DNA of 64,000 nt from Bradyrhizobium sp. Tv2a-2 (GCF_000472425.1 NZ_AXAI01000030.1:1-64000); one strand, 5' to 3'. Numbered from the stretch's first letter, positions 23,898-32,993 are shown. Program-made: numbers and translations. Notes: generated by a model from the letters alone, not told the origin.

Positions 23898-23986
23898 TCG
23901 AGGCCTCCTTGCGCCTGCCGCCCTTGTTTCAATGCCCAGCGAGGCCGTGTCAATCCAGCCGGTGGTCCACGGGTGGGCCGCCCCGC

Positions 23987-24220
23987 CTATCCACGTCCAT
24001 GGAAAATGCAACGCAGCAGCACCTCAAGATGCGGCGCAGCAATGATGACGATGCCTGCCACGGCGCTACCTGTCATCGCATAGGCCATTAGCCCTTCCCT
24101 CGCCGTTCCGGACAGCGCCTGGGCCGCCTCGAACGCGATGGCTTTCGCGCGAGCCATCCGACCAGCATTGGGGGTGGCAGTTTGGACCAGCATTGCGGTC
24201 CGCTTTTCGTAGGTGTTCAT
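23987..24220 (-). CDS. Small membrane-anchored hypothetical protein
   Basis: A 77-residue ORF starts at the ATG at 24220 with GGAGAAAAGCG upstream. It has a helical N-terminal half (TATPNAGRMARAKAIAFEAA) and one hydrophobic segment (MAYAMTGSAVAGIVIIAAPH). The family is not recognised. It is divergent from the LysR gene at 24323, and lies 90 bp upstream of the patatin, in the same direction. Confidence 0.5.
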   Translation of the reverse strand: MNTYEKRTAMLVQTATPNAGRMARAKAIAFEAAQALSGTAREGLMAYAMTGSAVAGIVIIAAPHLEVLLRCIFHGRG

Positions 24221-24291
24221 CGCTTTTCTCCCCGGCGACACTGACGCCTACAGAGATGGCCAATTCCAACGTGGCATGGCAGATAGGGGGA

Positions 24292-24303
24292 AGCGATATC
24301 GCT
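24292..24303. promoter_or_regulatory. 12-bp palindrome in the LysR divergent intergenic region
   Basis: AGCGATATCGCT is a perfect dyad located 20 bp before the LysR start at 24323. Position fits an autoregulatory operator, but LysR sites are usually longer and further upstream. Confidence 0.35.
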
Positions 24304-24322
24304 CATTCCTGCGGAGAATAGG

Positions 24323-25201
24323 ATGGATCGTCTGGCTTCGATGGAGACATTCGTGCGGGTTGTTGAAACTGGCTCCTTCTCCGGAGCGGCGCGGCAGCTT
24401 CGGGTTGGGCAGCCGGCCGTCTCCAAATCGGTCGCCCAGCTCGAGGAGTACCTCGGGGTCAAGCTGCTGACGCGCTCGACCCGCGGGCTCGCCCCGACTG
24501 AAGCTGGGCTCGGTTATCTCGAGCGCGCCAGACGGGCACTGGAGGAAGCCGCCGAAGCCGAGCTTGCGGCGCGAGGAGCGGGAGCTGGCCTTAAGGGCCG
24601 TCTGCGCGTCTGCGCTGCTGTCACATTCGCTCGCATCCATCTCATTCCAATCTTGCCGAAATTCCTGGCGCAGCATCCGGAACTGGAACTGGAGGTGGTT
24701 CTCGACGATCGTCAGATCGACTTGGTCCAGGAGGGGATCGATGTGGCTCTGAGGATGGGAAGGATGATGGACTCCGCGCTGACTGCTCGCCGGATCGCGA
24801 AATGCAAGCGTTTCGTGCTGGGCACACCTGCCTACTTCGACCGCGCGGGCACTCCGTCTACGCCAAGCGAACTGAGCAAGCATCAGGCCATCGTCTATCT
24901 CCGGGAAGGCAGCGTTTGGTCGTTCCAGCGCGAAAGCACCGAGCTGGCATTGACCATTCAGAGCCGGTTGCGGGTGACAGCTGCGGAAGGCATGAGAGCA
25001 GCCGTGCTCGCCAACGCGGGAATCGCCATCGCCTCGGAATGGATGTTCAGCCCCGAACTGCGATCGGGCGCCGTCCGCGCCGTCCTGAAGGAGTGGAGTC
25101 TTCCTGCGCTCGAGCTGTGGGCCGTGTTTCCGACCGGGCGCGCCGCGACGACAAAGGCACGGGCGTTTGTGGATTTCTTCGAACGAACATTTGACGCCTA
25201 G
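24323..25201 (+). CDS. LysR-family transcriptional regulator
   Basis: The protein has 292 residues. The N-terminal winged helix reads METFVRVVETGSFSGAARQL, VGQPAVSKSVAQLEEYLGVK and LLTRSTRGLAPTEAG, the signature of the LysR CrgA/AaeR-like group. Residues 90-290 form the effector-binding domain (GRLRVCAAVTFARIHLIPIL, GIAIASEWMFSPEL). AGAATAGG precedes the ATG. It lies upstream of a peroxiredoxin-like and an Old Yellow Enzyme gene; regulators of this subgroup often control such electrophile-response enzymes. Its own effector is unknown. Confidence 0.88.
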   Translation: MDRLASMETFVRVVETGSFSGAARQLRVGQPAVSKSVAQLEEYLGVKLLTRSTRGLAPTEAGLGYLERARRALEEAAEAELAARGAGAGLKGRLRVCAAVTFARIHLIPILPKFLAQHPELELEVVLDDRQIDLVQEGIDVALRMGRMMDSALTARRIAKCKRFVLGTPAYFDRAGTPSTPSELSKHQAIVYLREGSVWSFQRESTELALTIQSRLRVTAAEGMRAAVLANAGIAIASEWMFSPELRSGAVRAVLKEWSLPALELWAVFPTGRAATTKARAFVDFFERTFDA

Positions 25202-25368
25202 CCGAGCCGGTCGACTGCGATTGGGGGTCATGAGCGCATCTCGCTGCACTCGCGAGACGAATGAGCATGTATTCGATCTCAAACGGCATTCAGCATCTCA
25301 GGCGAATGAGTACGGTGACAAGCAACGGAGTTGCTCATCCCGAGCCTCCTCCTTGAAGGAGAGTCGCC

Positions 25369-25686
25369 ATGTCCCGTATCTCGATCCTGAAGCGCGGAAT
25401 CAACACGGCCAGGGCAGGTGTTGTCCTCATCGGAATGCTCTCGCCGGCGCACGCTGCCTATCAACATGATGCCGTCAGCGTCTTTCCCCACCTGTCAAAC
25501 AGCGCTCCCGCATATCGTTCGCCCGCAGTACTGACCGCACAGCTGCCCTGGCTTGCCCCGGTCGGCCATCACCAACCGCACCAGGCCGACGTTCCCGAGC
25601 CCGCGGCCGTGTCGGCCTGGGAGCGCCAGCAACAGCAGGCTGACAAGGAACTCGATCGTAAGCTGATCATCTGCAGGGGGTGCTGA
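25369..25686 (+). CDS. Short exported hypothetical protein
   Basis: A 105-residue ORF follows GAAGGAGAG. It has a signal peptide (ILKRGINTARAGVVLIGMLS, cleavage near AHA-AY), a proline-rich middle (PWLAPVGHHQPHQADVPEP) and a polar helix ending in CRGC. The mature part has no recognised family. It lies between the LysR and peroxiredoxin-like genes. Confidence 0.5.
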   Translation: MSRISILKRGINTARAGVVLIGMLSPAHAAYQHDAVSVFPHLSNSAPAYRSPAVLTAQLPWLAPVGHHQPHQADVPEPAAVSAWERQQQQADKELDRKLIICRGC

Positions 25687-25836
25687 CCCGCTGCGTAGCG
25701 ATCATTCCGGGGCGGAATAAGCTCTAGTCCAGCGTGCCCGCTACCCCCCATCGCGGTCTCCTTTAGCTTCCTATGCGTGAGTTAACCAAACGGGCGGCCC
25801 CGCCGTCCTCCACGCAGACGCTAGAGGAGAACCGTC

Positions 25837-26511
25837 ATGTCGCTTCAAGCCAAACTCGATGCTTTCAAGGCCGATTTCGAAGCCGGAAGGCCGCCCTATA
25901 GTGTTCCTCGCTCGGTGATCGAGACAATGCACCGCGCCACCGCAGAACTGATCGCGTCAGGGGCTGCCCGGCAGGCCAAGAAGGCGGGCGATCTCGCGCC
26001 GTCCTTCTCGCTGAAAGATCCGGAAGGTAACGTGATCAACTCAGCCGACCTCCTGAGGCGTGGTCCGCTGGTGCTCAGCTTCTACCGTGGCGTCTGGTGC
26101 CCCTACTGCAACATGGAGCTGCGGTCGCTCGAGGCCACCAAGCCGGAGTTCGACCGGTACGGCGCTTCCCTGGTCGCGATCTCGCCGCAGACAGCCCCGA
26201 ACAGCCGCAAGTCGGTACGCCAGAACAAGCTCTCGTTCCCGATCCTGTCGGATGTGAAGGGTAAGGTCGGCGAGGCCTTCGGATTGCGCTTTAACCTGCC
26301 CAACTATCTGGTCGAACTCTACTCGCAGCTGAAGAACGACCTCCCGACGTTCAACGACGATCCGAGCTGGAGTCTGCCGATGCCGGCCCGCTACGTGATC
26401 GGACAGGACGGTGTGATCCTCTATTCCGAAGTGAACCCTGACTACACCCGCCGACCGGAGCCAGAAGACATGATCCCGGTCCTTCAGCGGGCAACTGCTG
26501 TCAAGGTGTGA
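25837..26511 (+). CDS. Peroxiredoxin-like (AhpC/TSA) protein
   Basis: This 224-residue thioredoxin-fold protein has PLVLSFYRGVWCPYCNMELR carrying C88 and C91. The CPYC centre, the FSLKDPEGNVINSADLL beta hairpin and GQDGVILYSEVNPDYTRRPE ending identify the peroxiredoxin-like group often paired with LysR regulators and flavin reductases. The expected role is reduction of peroxides or organic hydroperoxides in the cytoplasm. AGAGGAGAACC precedes the ATG. It is 80 bp from the Old Yellow Enzyme gene, probably one operon. Confidence 0.85.
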   Translation: MSLQAKLDAFKADFEAGRPPYSVPRSVIETMHRATAELIASGAARQAKKAGDLAPSFSLKDPEGNVINSADLLRRGPLVLSFYRGVWCPYCNMELRSLEATKPEFDRYGASLVAISPQTAPNSRKSVRQNKLSFPILSDVKGKVGEAFGLRFNLPNYLVELYSQLKNDLPTFNDDPSWSLPMPARYVIGQDGVILYSEVNPDYTRRPEPEDMIPVLQRATAVKV

Positions 26512-26591
26512 CGGCGCGTGAGGTGGCCCAGGAGTGCGTAGCACCATCGGCCGCTCTCCCCTCCAACCGAACGCTCGAAAGGAACCTACCC

Positions 26592-27695
26592 ATGTCTAAG
26601 CTGTTCACACCGACCCAAGTCGGCCCCTATCGATTGTCCCATCGCATCGTGATGGCACCATTGACGCGAATGCGCTCCGATCCCGGCGATATCCCGAGCG
26701 ACCTGATGGTCGATTACTACACCCAGCGCGCATCGATGGGGGGCCTGATCATCTCCGAAGCAACGCCAGTCTCGACCCGCGGCAACGGTTATGCCGGTGC
26801 GCCTGGTATCTACTCGGACGCTCAGATCCCAGGATGGCAGCGCGTCACCGAGGCGGTCCATGCCAAGGGCGGCCGCATCTTCCAGCAATTGTGGCACGTA
26901 GGACGGCAGTCGCATGTCGACCTGCAGCCGAACGGCGAAGCGCCGGTCGCGCCCTCTGCGATTGCGGCCGAGGGCTACGCTTACACCAAACGGGGTGAAG
27001 CGCCCTTCTCAATGCCGCGCGCTCTCGAACTGCATGAGATCCCTGGCATCATCGAAGAGTTTCGCTCCGGCGCCCAGCGGGCGCTGCAGGCGGGCTTCGA
27101 TGGCGTCGAAATCCATGGCGCGAACGGCTATCTGCCCGACCAGTTCCTGCAGGACGGGACGAACAAGAGGACCGACGAATACGGCGGCCCCATCGAAAAC
27201 CGCGCCCGCTTCCTGCTGGAAGTGACACAGGCCGCCGTCTCCGTCTGGGGAGCCGATCGCGTCGGCGTGCGAATCGCACCAAGCGGCACCTACGGATCCA
27301 TGTCGGACAGCGACCCGGCGGCGACGTTCGGCTACGTGACCGCGCAGCTCGACCGCCTGGGTATCGCATACCTTCACGTTGTCGAGCCACGCATCAAAGG
27401 CACCGAAGAGACCTCGCATGGCCGGCCGCCGCTCGCAGCACTGCATTTGCGGTCGAAGTTCTCCCGGACCTTGATTGCGGCCGGCGGATTCGCCCCAGCT
27501 TCAGCGGAAGCCATCGTTGCATTTGGCGACGCCGACCTGGTCGCTTTTGGCCGCCATTTCATCTCCAATCCGGATCTGCCCGAGCGGCTGCGGCGCGGCT
27601 TGCCGCTCAACCGCTACGACCGCTCGACCTTCTACGGAGGCGGCGCACGCGGCTACACCGACTATCCGGCAGCCGATGCCGTCGCGGTGACTTGA
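26592..27695 (+). CDS. Old Yellow Enzyme family alkene reductase (NemA-like)
   Basis: This 367-residue FMN enzyme has MAPLTRMRSDPGDIP at the flavin site, GRIFQQLWHVGRQSH, and the substrate-binding pair in EIHGANGYLPDQFLQD (H175, N178), followed by GTNKRTDEYGG and the phosphate-binding GGFAPASAEA. It reduces activated C=C bonds of enones, maleimides and nitro compounds using NADPH. The start at 26592 is chosen by homology (MSKLFTPTQVGPYRLSHR). With the peroxiredoxin and HxlR/LysR regulators it forms an electrophile-detoxification set. Confidence 0.92.
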   Translation: MSKLFTPTQVGPYRLSHRIVMAPLTRMRSDPGDIPSDLMVDYYTQRASMGGLIISEATPVSTRGNGYAGAPGIYSDAQIPGWQRVTEAVHAKGGRIFQQLWHVGRQSHVDLQPNGEAPVAPSAIAAEGYAYTKRGEAPFSMPRALELHEIPGIIEEFRSGAQRALQAGFDGVEIHGANGYLPDQFLQDGTNKRTDEYGGPIENRARFLLEVTQAAVSVWGADRVGVRIAPSGTYGSMSDSDPAATFGYVTAQLDRLGIAYLHVVEPRIKGTEETSHGRPPLAALHLRSKFSRTLIAAGGFAPASAEAIVAFGDADLVAFGRHFISNPDLPERLRRGLPLNRYDRSTFYGGGARGYTDYPAADAVAVT

Positions 27696-28131
27696 CGATA
27701 TTTCGCCTCACCTCTATCCAGGCCGGTGAGGGTGCATCGCCTCCCTTCTCCGGCCGAATTTCGTTGGCTCTGCCTGCGTCATGTATCGGTCACAAGATTG
27801 CTGGCCGACCGTCCCAGCCTCTGTGGAATTGCCGCGCGAGCGTAGCGCGCTGCAGGCAGGATTCGTCGGACCGGAGGCCCGGAGCGTCACAGAGGGTTCC
27901 CATCTATGCCATTGGGCATTGGAACAGGTTCCAATGTTGTCGGCGACGTCAGCGCGCTGCTCGTACGTCAGGCCCTTAGAATGGATCGATGCCGGTCGAT
28001 GCCGGCGGCGGCTCGCAGGGTTATTGCAAGGGGTTTCCCTTGCCGGCTCGCCCCGCTTATTCAGCGCTCACCATCCCACGTCGATCTTTTCGCCGGGCAC
28101 ATTGCGCGCTATTCTAACCCCAGAAAATTAC
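27696..28131. other. Intergenic stretch between OYE and HxlR genes
   Basis: I see no recognisable gene; frames on the plus strand here (27692-28170) show no family features. It presumably holds the OYE terminator and the HxlR promoter. Confidence 0.4.
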
Positions 28132-28145
28132 GCACAAATCTGTGC
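28132..28145. promoter_or_regulatory. Inverted repeat before the HxlR gene
   Basis: GCACA and TGTGC are separated by AATC, 21 bp upstream of the HxlR start. Position is right for autoregulation by an HxlR dimer; this is inference. Confidence 0.4.
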
Positions 28146-28166
28146 TCTGATATCACGGAGTGAACT

Positions 28167-28565
28167 ATGAAAAAGCTCCACGGCAAGACGTATGATTGTG
28201 CGGCCGGGTGTCCGGTTGAGGCGACGCTTGATCTGATCGACGGCAAGTGGAAGGCAGTGATCCTCTATCATCTTCTCGATGATACGATCCGCTTTAACGA
28301 ACTCAGGCGGCGCCTCTCCCGCCGAATCACTCAACGCATGCTCGCGCGGCAGCTCCGTGAACTCGAGGCAAGCAACCTGATCCATCGCGAGATATATGCG
28401 GAGGTCCCGCCACGTGTAGAATATTCCTTGACGAAGCTCGGTCGCTCTCTTGAACCCGTTGTCCGCATGCTTTGGACCTGGGGCAATCAATATCTCGAGG
28501 TACGAGCGTCACATGCAGGTTCCCTTGGCAGAACCGCCTCCCTCGCTCAGTTGGTCGAGCACTAA
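28167..28565 (+). CDS. HxlR-family winged-helix regulator
   Basis: The protein has 132 residues. YDCAAGCPVEATLDLIDGKW, KAVILYHLLDDTIRFNELRR and ITQRMLARQLRELEASNLIH are the classic HxlR core. Cysteines C11 and C15 sit where thiol-sensing HxlR proteins (YodB, HypR) carry their redox cysteines, so quinone or diamide sensing is plausible. CACGGAG precedes the ATG. The last 15 residues (GSLGRTASLAQLVEH) look like an extension beyond the usual end. It follows the OYE gene and likely regulates it. Confidence 0.9.
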   Translation: MKKLHGKTYDCAAGCPVEATLDLIDGKWKAVILYHLLDDTIRFNELRRRLSRRITQRMLARQLRELEASNLIHREIYAEVPPRVEYSLTKLGRSLEPVVRMLWTWGNQYLEVRASHAGSLGRTASLAQLVEH

Positions 28566-29062
28566 AGTAGCCCGAGACAATTTTAGAGAACGCTCACGTT
28601 GCAGAATAATGGCGTGCGCGAGCACCGAACAGCAAAGCTGCCGCGAGACACATAAACACTAAGATTTCATAGTGACACCTCCGACCGCGAAGCGCGTGTC
28701 ATGATTCGCAAATGAGCCGCTTGCGGGCTCGCGTCCATGAACGTCTTCTTCGCCAAAGCTGCGCAAGGGACCATTGACCCAAGCATGCAATGGTTGCGGC
28801 CGCCGTCTTGGTCGAGGTGAGCCATCAGCGCCATAGCCAACTCCAAGGCAATCATCCGTCTAACACCGACCCATTCGGCCTCCGGTCCACCATGGATGCT
28901 TGAAACGCGTAGTCATCGCAGGCCGAATGGACAACTTCATCAGCCGTATCCGCGACGGCAGACGCTGATAGGGGCTTGTGGCTGCATCTGCTGATCGAAT
29001 TTGTGGCCAAATGCGACCGCCAAACGTCGCCGCGAGTGATCGCTACCGTTTCACCAGACTGG
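28566..29062. other. Intergenic stretch without supported genes
   Basis: I find nothing that I can assign. Short frames on both strands have no ribosome sites or recognisable motifs. Confidence 0.4.
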
Positions 29063-29344
29063 CTATTGGCCCAACTTGGGCTGTTGATTTACTCGCCGTG
29101 CCACACGCTTTGGAGCGGGTTTCGAACCAGTCGTTACCATTCCGGCGTACGATTCCGTCGAAGAGCGATATCCACCGGACGTACCGATTCCAGTCCCCGG
29201 GTTACTTCTTGGATGTGAGAACGCATACATGCCAGGCTCTTGGAGGGCCAACCAGCCGTCTGCGCCGTTGACCTGTGCGTGTGCTTGGCCTGCGAGGGCA
29301 GCCACTGCAATTCCCATCGCTACAATGCGCATAATAGTTTTCAT
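29063..29344 (-). CDS. Small exported hypothetical protein
   Basis: The ORF is 93 residues with GGAG before the ATG at 29344. The signal peptide is MKTIMRIVAMGIAVAALAGQ with cleavage near AHA-QV. The mature part contains LALQEPGMYAFSHPRSNPGT and GIGTSGGYRS, a pattern I associate with small exported proteins of Bradyrhizobium, although I cannot name the family. The C-terminus is basic. It lies directly upstream of an IS5 remnant, on the same strand. Confidence 0.5.
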   Translation of the reverse strand: MKTIMRIVAMGIAVAALAGQAHAQVNGADGWLALQEPGMYAFSHPRSNPGTGIGTSGGYRSSTESYAGMVTTGSKPAPKRVARRVNQQPKLGQ

Positions 29345-29539
29345 TGCGATACTCCGTCTCGGGGCTCGGAATGAGCTACTCCGATGGAGTTAGGTACAAC
29401 TCGGATGGGCAACTGCTAATGTTCCGGCATATCAAACACATGCTCGGTCATCTCAGGGGAGCCTCTATCCAAGGCAATATCCGAGCATCAACGTCGTCGC
29501 ATCGGCCTCATCCTTCCAACACCAATTGACGGAATGGCG

Positions 29540-30130
29540 AAACTCATGAGCTAGCGGCGTGAACTCATTAGCGCCCGGCCAGCCAAGGCCGGATGGATGC
29601 TGGACGAAAGCAAGGTAGTTCATTGCAAACTTGTCGTAGCGAGTCGCGCCCCGGCGGCATTGCTTGATGCGGCTGAATTCGACCCGGTTGCGGGCACGGT
29701 AGAGATAGGGGCTGAACGGATCGCATCATTGCGATTGCCTTTTGGCGGGATGTTCGCCCATGCACCATTCCTCATCGCAAGCTCTCTGATCCAATCGGTC
29801 GTAGCCTCGGTCGGCAAGCGTTGACCCGGATCTCAGACAAGACAGCAGCTTGCCTGCAGGCCGGTTGTCATGCGCCTCACCCGGGGCTCAGTGCCAGCCG
29901 TACGGGCAGACCATTGCCATCCACAAGTGCATGAGTGTTGCTGGTCCCCCATGAACCTCCCCATCGATTGCCTGTGATTTCCGATGGTGCACGTCCCCAT
30001 GCTGATGCACGCGAACAATGCAGATGACCCGATCCGCGGACTACATCAGGGCCAGCGGTCGTGGCACCGCGCAAACAGGCCGGACACATGACTTGCACCC
30101 GACCGCCGGCCGCTACGTCAGATTCTTCTT
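29540..30130 (-). pseudogene. IS5-family transposase remnant with several frameshifts
   Basis: Reading the minus strand from about 30040 to 29570 and changing frame several times gives IVRVHQHGD, ALVDGNGLPVRLALSPG, EAHDNRPAGKLLSCLRSG, LADRGYD, DWIRELAMRNGAWANIPPKG, PYLYRARNRVEFSRIKQCRR and RYDKFAMNYLAFVQ. These are successive conserved segments of an IS5-family DDE transposase. The N-terminal third is missing or unrecognisable. At least four frame changes and one in-frame stop (after LALSPG) show long decay. GGCGTGAACTCA at 29559 is probably part of an eroded terminal repeat. Confidence 0.85.
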
Positions 30131-30330
30131 GCAATGCGGGCGTCGTCCACACATGACTCATAGCGGTCCTCGAGCTGGCGCAAGCCCGCCGGCTCCCTGG
30201 ACGCCAGAAATCCTTGTCTTCTAGCCGCCATCGGGCTCCGCTATCCGCTTCTCCGTAGGGCTCCACAAGAGGCACATAAAATCGTACGATCGTAACACAT
30301 AGTGCTGTCGGGACGCGGCCCCTAATCGGG

Positions 30331-31476
30331 GTGAGAATGCCGCCGCGTTCAGAACGTCTCAGCGTTCAGGGAGCGAGCTTGGACATTATCCTGATGTTTC
30401 AGTTGGTAGCGGCGATCATCATTGCCTTGATCGTAGCATACGGCTTTCTTCATTACATACTTTTTCTCCTGGTGACTCAACCGAAGGACGCAAGCAAGAT
30501 CGGCCATCAGCTGAATCAATTCGAACAGCGCCAACTGGTCGATTGGACTCCGCAGGCGAACGACTTTCTCAAGCACGACGATGAGAAACGTACATATGAT
30601 GACGTGTTCGGCGCGTATCGCGACGAGCAAGCGAACTACAGCACGTGTGTGTTCCCCAGAGCGCCGTTTTCGTGGCCTTACGAAGCCGAATACCTTCTTC
30701 TGAAGCTGAAGGACGGGATGCGACTGTTGGATCTGGGGTGCGGATCCGGCGCGGCGGCTGAATACCTCGCCAATCGGCGCAACATCGAAATTGTTTGCGT
30801 TACCAATTCAACCGTGCAAGCGGACATCTGCCGGAGGAAATTTGCGAAACTTGGGGGGCGTGGACAAGTGATCGTCACAGACTTCGACAGCCTCGACCTC
30901 CCGAGTGAAAGTTTTGATGCTATCTATTCGCTCGAGTCGATAGGCTACACCAAAGACTTGGATGCTTGGCTCGCGCGATGCTGGCGAATGCTCAAGCCGG
31001 GAGGTCGCCTGTTAATCCGCTCACCGGGGTCGCTTGATCATTGTCGCCGTGAAGAGGACTATCTGAGCGTCACCGCCTTCTTCGAAAACTGGCGCTACAA
31101 TTTTGTCGGCGCCAATCTTCTCGTCTACAAGATGCGCCAACTCGGCTTCTACCCTATTCGTTATCGACGCCTACCATTCTGGGCCTGGGGCGTCACCTGG
31201 AACTTCATTCAACACCTGCTGTTGTGGAAGTACCGGCTGAAGATGCGCACATTCGTCGAACTGGAATGGATCATTTGGCGCACTTCGAAGGTGTTTGTGT
31301 TCGGCAACCCGTATAACACAGTGCTGGCCACCAAGCCCGAGGCAACACGGTTCAATGACCCGGCGACCCCTCAACTGCCACCTGCTTATGCTGAGGATGC
31401 TCGTGTTCTCGCCGGACTCGACGACAGCACAAATGACTTGGCATCCCCACCCTTGGACACTGGCCACCCACGCTGA
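30331..31476 (+). CDS. Membrane-anchored SAM-dependent methyltransferase
   Basis: The protein has up to 381 residues. An N-terminal transmembrane helix (residues 20-48, LMFQLVAAIIIALIVAYGFL) anchors it. The class I methyltransferase domain follows: motif I RLLDLGCGSGAAAEYLA (133-150), motif II region VIVTDFDSLDLPSESFDAIY, and motif III WRMLKPGGRLLIRSPGSLDH. The arrangement resembles sterol/cyclopropane-type small-molecule methyltransferases (NSTVQADICRRKF after motif I). The true start could be the TTG at 30379 or ATG at 30391, which have a better ribosome site (AGGGAGCGAGC). It is next to a Tat-exported thioredoxin and 3.7 kb from a PQQ dehydrogenase. The substrate is unknown. Confidence 0.8.
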   Translation: MRMPPRSERLSVQGASLDIILMFQLVAAIIIALIVAYGFLHYILFLLVTQPKDASKIGHQLNQFEQRQLVDWTPQANDFLKHDDEKRTYDDVFGAYRDEQANYSTCVFPRAPFSWPYEAEYLLLKLKDGMRLLDLGCGSGAAAEYLANRRNIEIVCVTNSTVQADICRRKFAKLGGRGQVIVTDFDSLDLPSESFDAIYSLESIGYTKDLDAWLARCWRMLKPGGRLLIRSPGSLDHCRREEDYLSVTAFFENWRYNFVGANLLVYKMRQLGFYPIRYRRLPFWAWGVTWNFIQHLLLWKYRLKMRTFVELEWIIWRTSKVFVFGNPYNTVLATKPEATRFNDPATPQLPPAYAEDARVLAGLDDSTNDLASPPLDTGHPR

Positions 31477-31586
31477 TGAATTCGGATGCAATTGCTGCAG
31501 CGCATAAGTCCGGAAGTGGTTCTTCGCGGCATATTGCGCCGCCGCATGAGCTTGGTCGCTGACGGGGCAAAGCTAACGTAGCCCTG

Positions 31587-31687
31587 AAAGCGCGATGAGA
31601 TTTTGTTGAATCGTCATCGCGCTTTGGGTGTTCGATTGAGCATGATCTTTTCGGAAAACCGCTGCACGCTTTTCGGATCATGCTCTA
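31587..31687. repeat. Dispersed two-hairpin intergenic repeat, copy 2
   Basis: Same order and structure as copy 1 at 5988-6095: AAAGCGCGATGAGATTTTGT with TCATCGCGCTTT, then GAGCATGATCTTTTCGG with CCGATCATGCTC-like arms. The right end contains the TAG stop (31685-31687, minus strand) of the thioredoxin gene. Confidence 0.85.
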
Positions 31688-32299
31688 GCTGGAGGAATAA
31701 TATTCGAGAAGCCGCTGCGCATCATCCGCCAGCCAGTCGGCCGCACCAGCGATATAACCCTGAACTCGACCCGCCGCATCAATTAGGTAGGTAATCGGGA
31801 AACCGTAAGTCGTGAGCTGTGCCGGATGTTCTGTCGAGCTATTTGCGAGCCGTCCTTGGGGATCGAGAAGGATCGCCAAGTGATGAATTGAAAGATTATT
31901 CAGATAAGCCCTCACCTTCCCGCGGTCGTTTGTATCCATCGATACCGCCGTAACTTCGACTCGGTCGCCCATCACGACATGAAGTCGCTCAAGCATCGGT
32001 AGGTCGATTCGGCATGCCTCGCACCAAGTGGCCCACAGGTTGATCAGCATGACCTTGCCGGGAATGGCTGCCAATGATGTCGCCTTGCCACTCAAATCGC
32101 TCAGAACGACCGGCGACAGCTCCGAAGATGGACGGATCAGCGTGAATTGATATCGCATGGTCTGGAATGGCGGTGGATCATCCCGGGATTCAGTCCGGCC
32201 TTGTCGTCCGAGGAACGGCATAGTTCCGATCCCACTCAGCGCGGCAAGCATACTCCTTCGAGACAACGACAGCGAATTCACTGCGCCCGAGTTGTTCAC
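31685..32299 (-). CDS. Tat-exported TlpA-like thioredoxin
   Basis: The protein has 204 residues, starting with GTG at 32299 behind AAGGATC. The N-terminus has a twin-arginine signal (LSLSRRSMLAALSGIGTM). The thioredoxin domain carries LINLWATWCEACRIDLPMLE (C93, C96) and the cis-Pro region TTYGFPITYLID. TlpA-like proteins reduce periplasmic disulfides or apocytochromes. Export by Tat rather than Sec is uncommon for this family. The gene lies between the methyltransferase and the second PQQ dehydrogenase, which has a haem c domain that could be a client. The stop is supplied by the dispersed repeat. Confidence 0.85.
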   Translation of the reverse strand: MNNSGAVNSLSLSRRSMLAALSGIGTMPFLGRQGRTESRDDPPPFQTMRYQFTLIRPSSELSPVVLSDLSGKATSLAAIPGKVMLINLWATWCEACRIDLPMLERLHVVMGDRVEVTAVSMDTNDRGKVRAYLNNLSIHHLAILLDPQGRLANSSTEHPAQLTTYGFPITYLIDAAGRVQGYIAGAADWLADDAQRLLEYYSSS

Positions 32300-32993
32300 G
32301 TGCTGAGATCCTTTCCAAGTCTTGAAGCCAGTGGCCGCGATCAGTACTTGAGCGGACGAGATCGAAAGAGCCGCCAGCAGCCTTAATTGCTATTGGGTGT
32401 ACGGGATGATGCATCTCGGGTTTGCCGCAGTTCCAACCGCGGGTATGGCACGCATCATCCGTAGCAGAAGTCAAAGAAAGACATCGAGATACTCCTAAGG
32501 TCGAGAACGATCTCCAAGTGAATGTACGACCTCGTTACGTGACTTTGAATGTTCGTGAATTCCACAACCATGCTTAAGCATCTCAACAGAAATCGATATA
32601 AAGTCACTGACCCAGATCCGAGAGATGAAGCCCATTGGAGTCGAGGCCGTCGGTTCCAAGTCGCAAGGAGCGCCTGCGACGTGGCTGCAGTCAATGTCCG
32701 CAAGATTTTGCTAGTCGCCTCGCCGCGATGGCCGTCTCGGCCCTCGAGAGCAGCCCATTACTCTCAATTGTCGTGAGACGAGCGATCGTTTTGAATGATG
32801 GGACCAGACGAAAGTCCTCGGCATCGGCCCCGCCCTGCGTTTCGCGTAATATCCAACATCGGCCTCGTCTTCGACAATTCCCAGTTGGCCGCGCCTGCGA
32901 GCATAAAGACCATGAATTAGCAGAAATCCGAACCGGTGCGCGGCCCACTGTATGCGGGCCGCGCGTACTTCCGAGCAGTATGTTCAAGGACAG
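32300..32993. other. Intergenic region with a possible leader peptide and a hairpin
   Basis: An ATG at 32484 (minus) has a strong ribosome site (TTAGGAGTATCTCG) but the frame MSFFDFCYG ends after nine codons. The overlapping frame with a TTG at 32474 is open into the thioredoxin gene (TDDACHTRGWNCGKPEMHHP). A 9-bp GC-rich stem at 32936-32965 (GCGCGGCCC with GGGCCGCGC) lies 30 bp after the PQQ dehydrogenase stop and may end that transcript, though no T-run follows. Confidence 0.4.

Noticed and set aside
32455..32484. TGA at codon 10 of the MSFFDFCYG frame as selenocysteine
   Set aside because: No SECIS-like hairpin directly after the TGA and the frame ends soon after; a leader peptide or frameshift is simpler.
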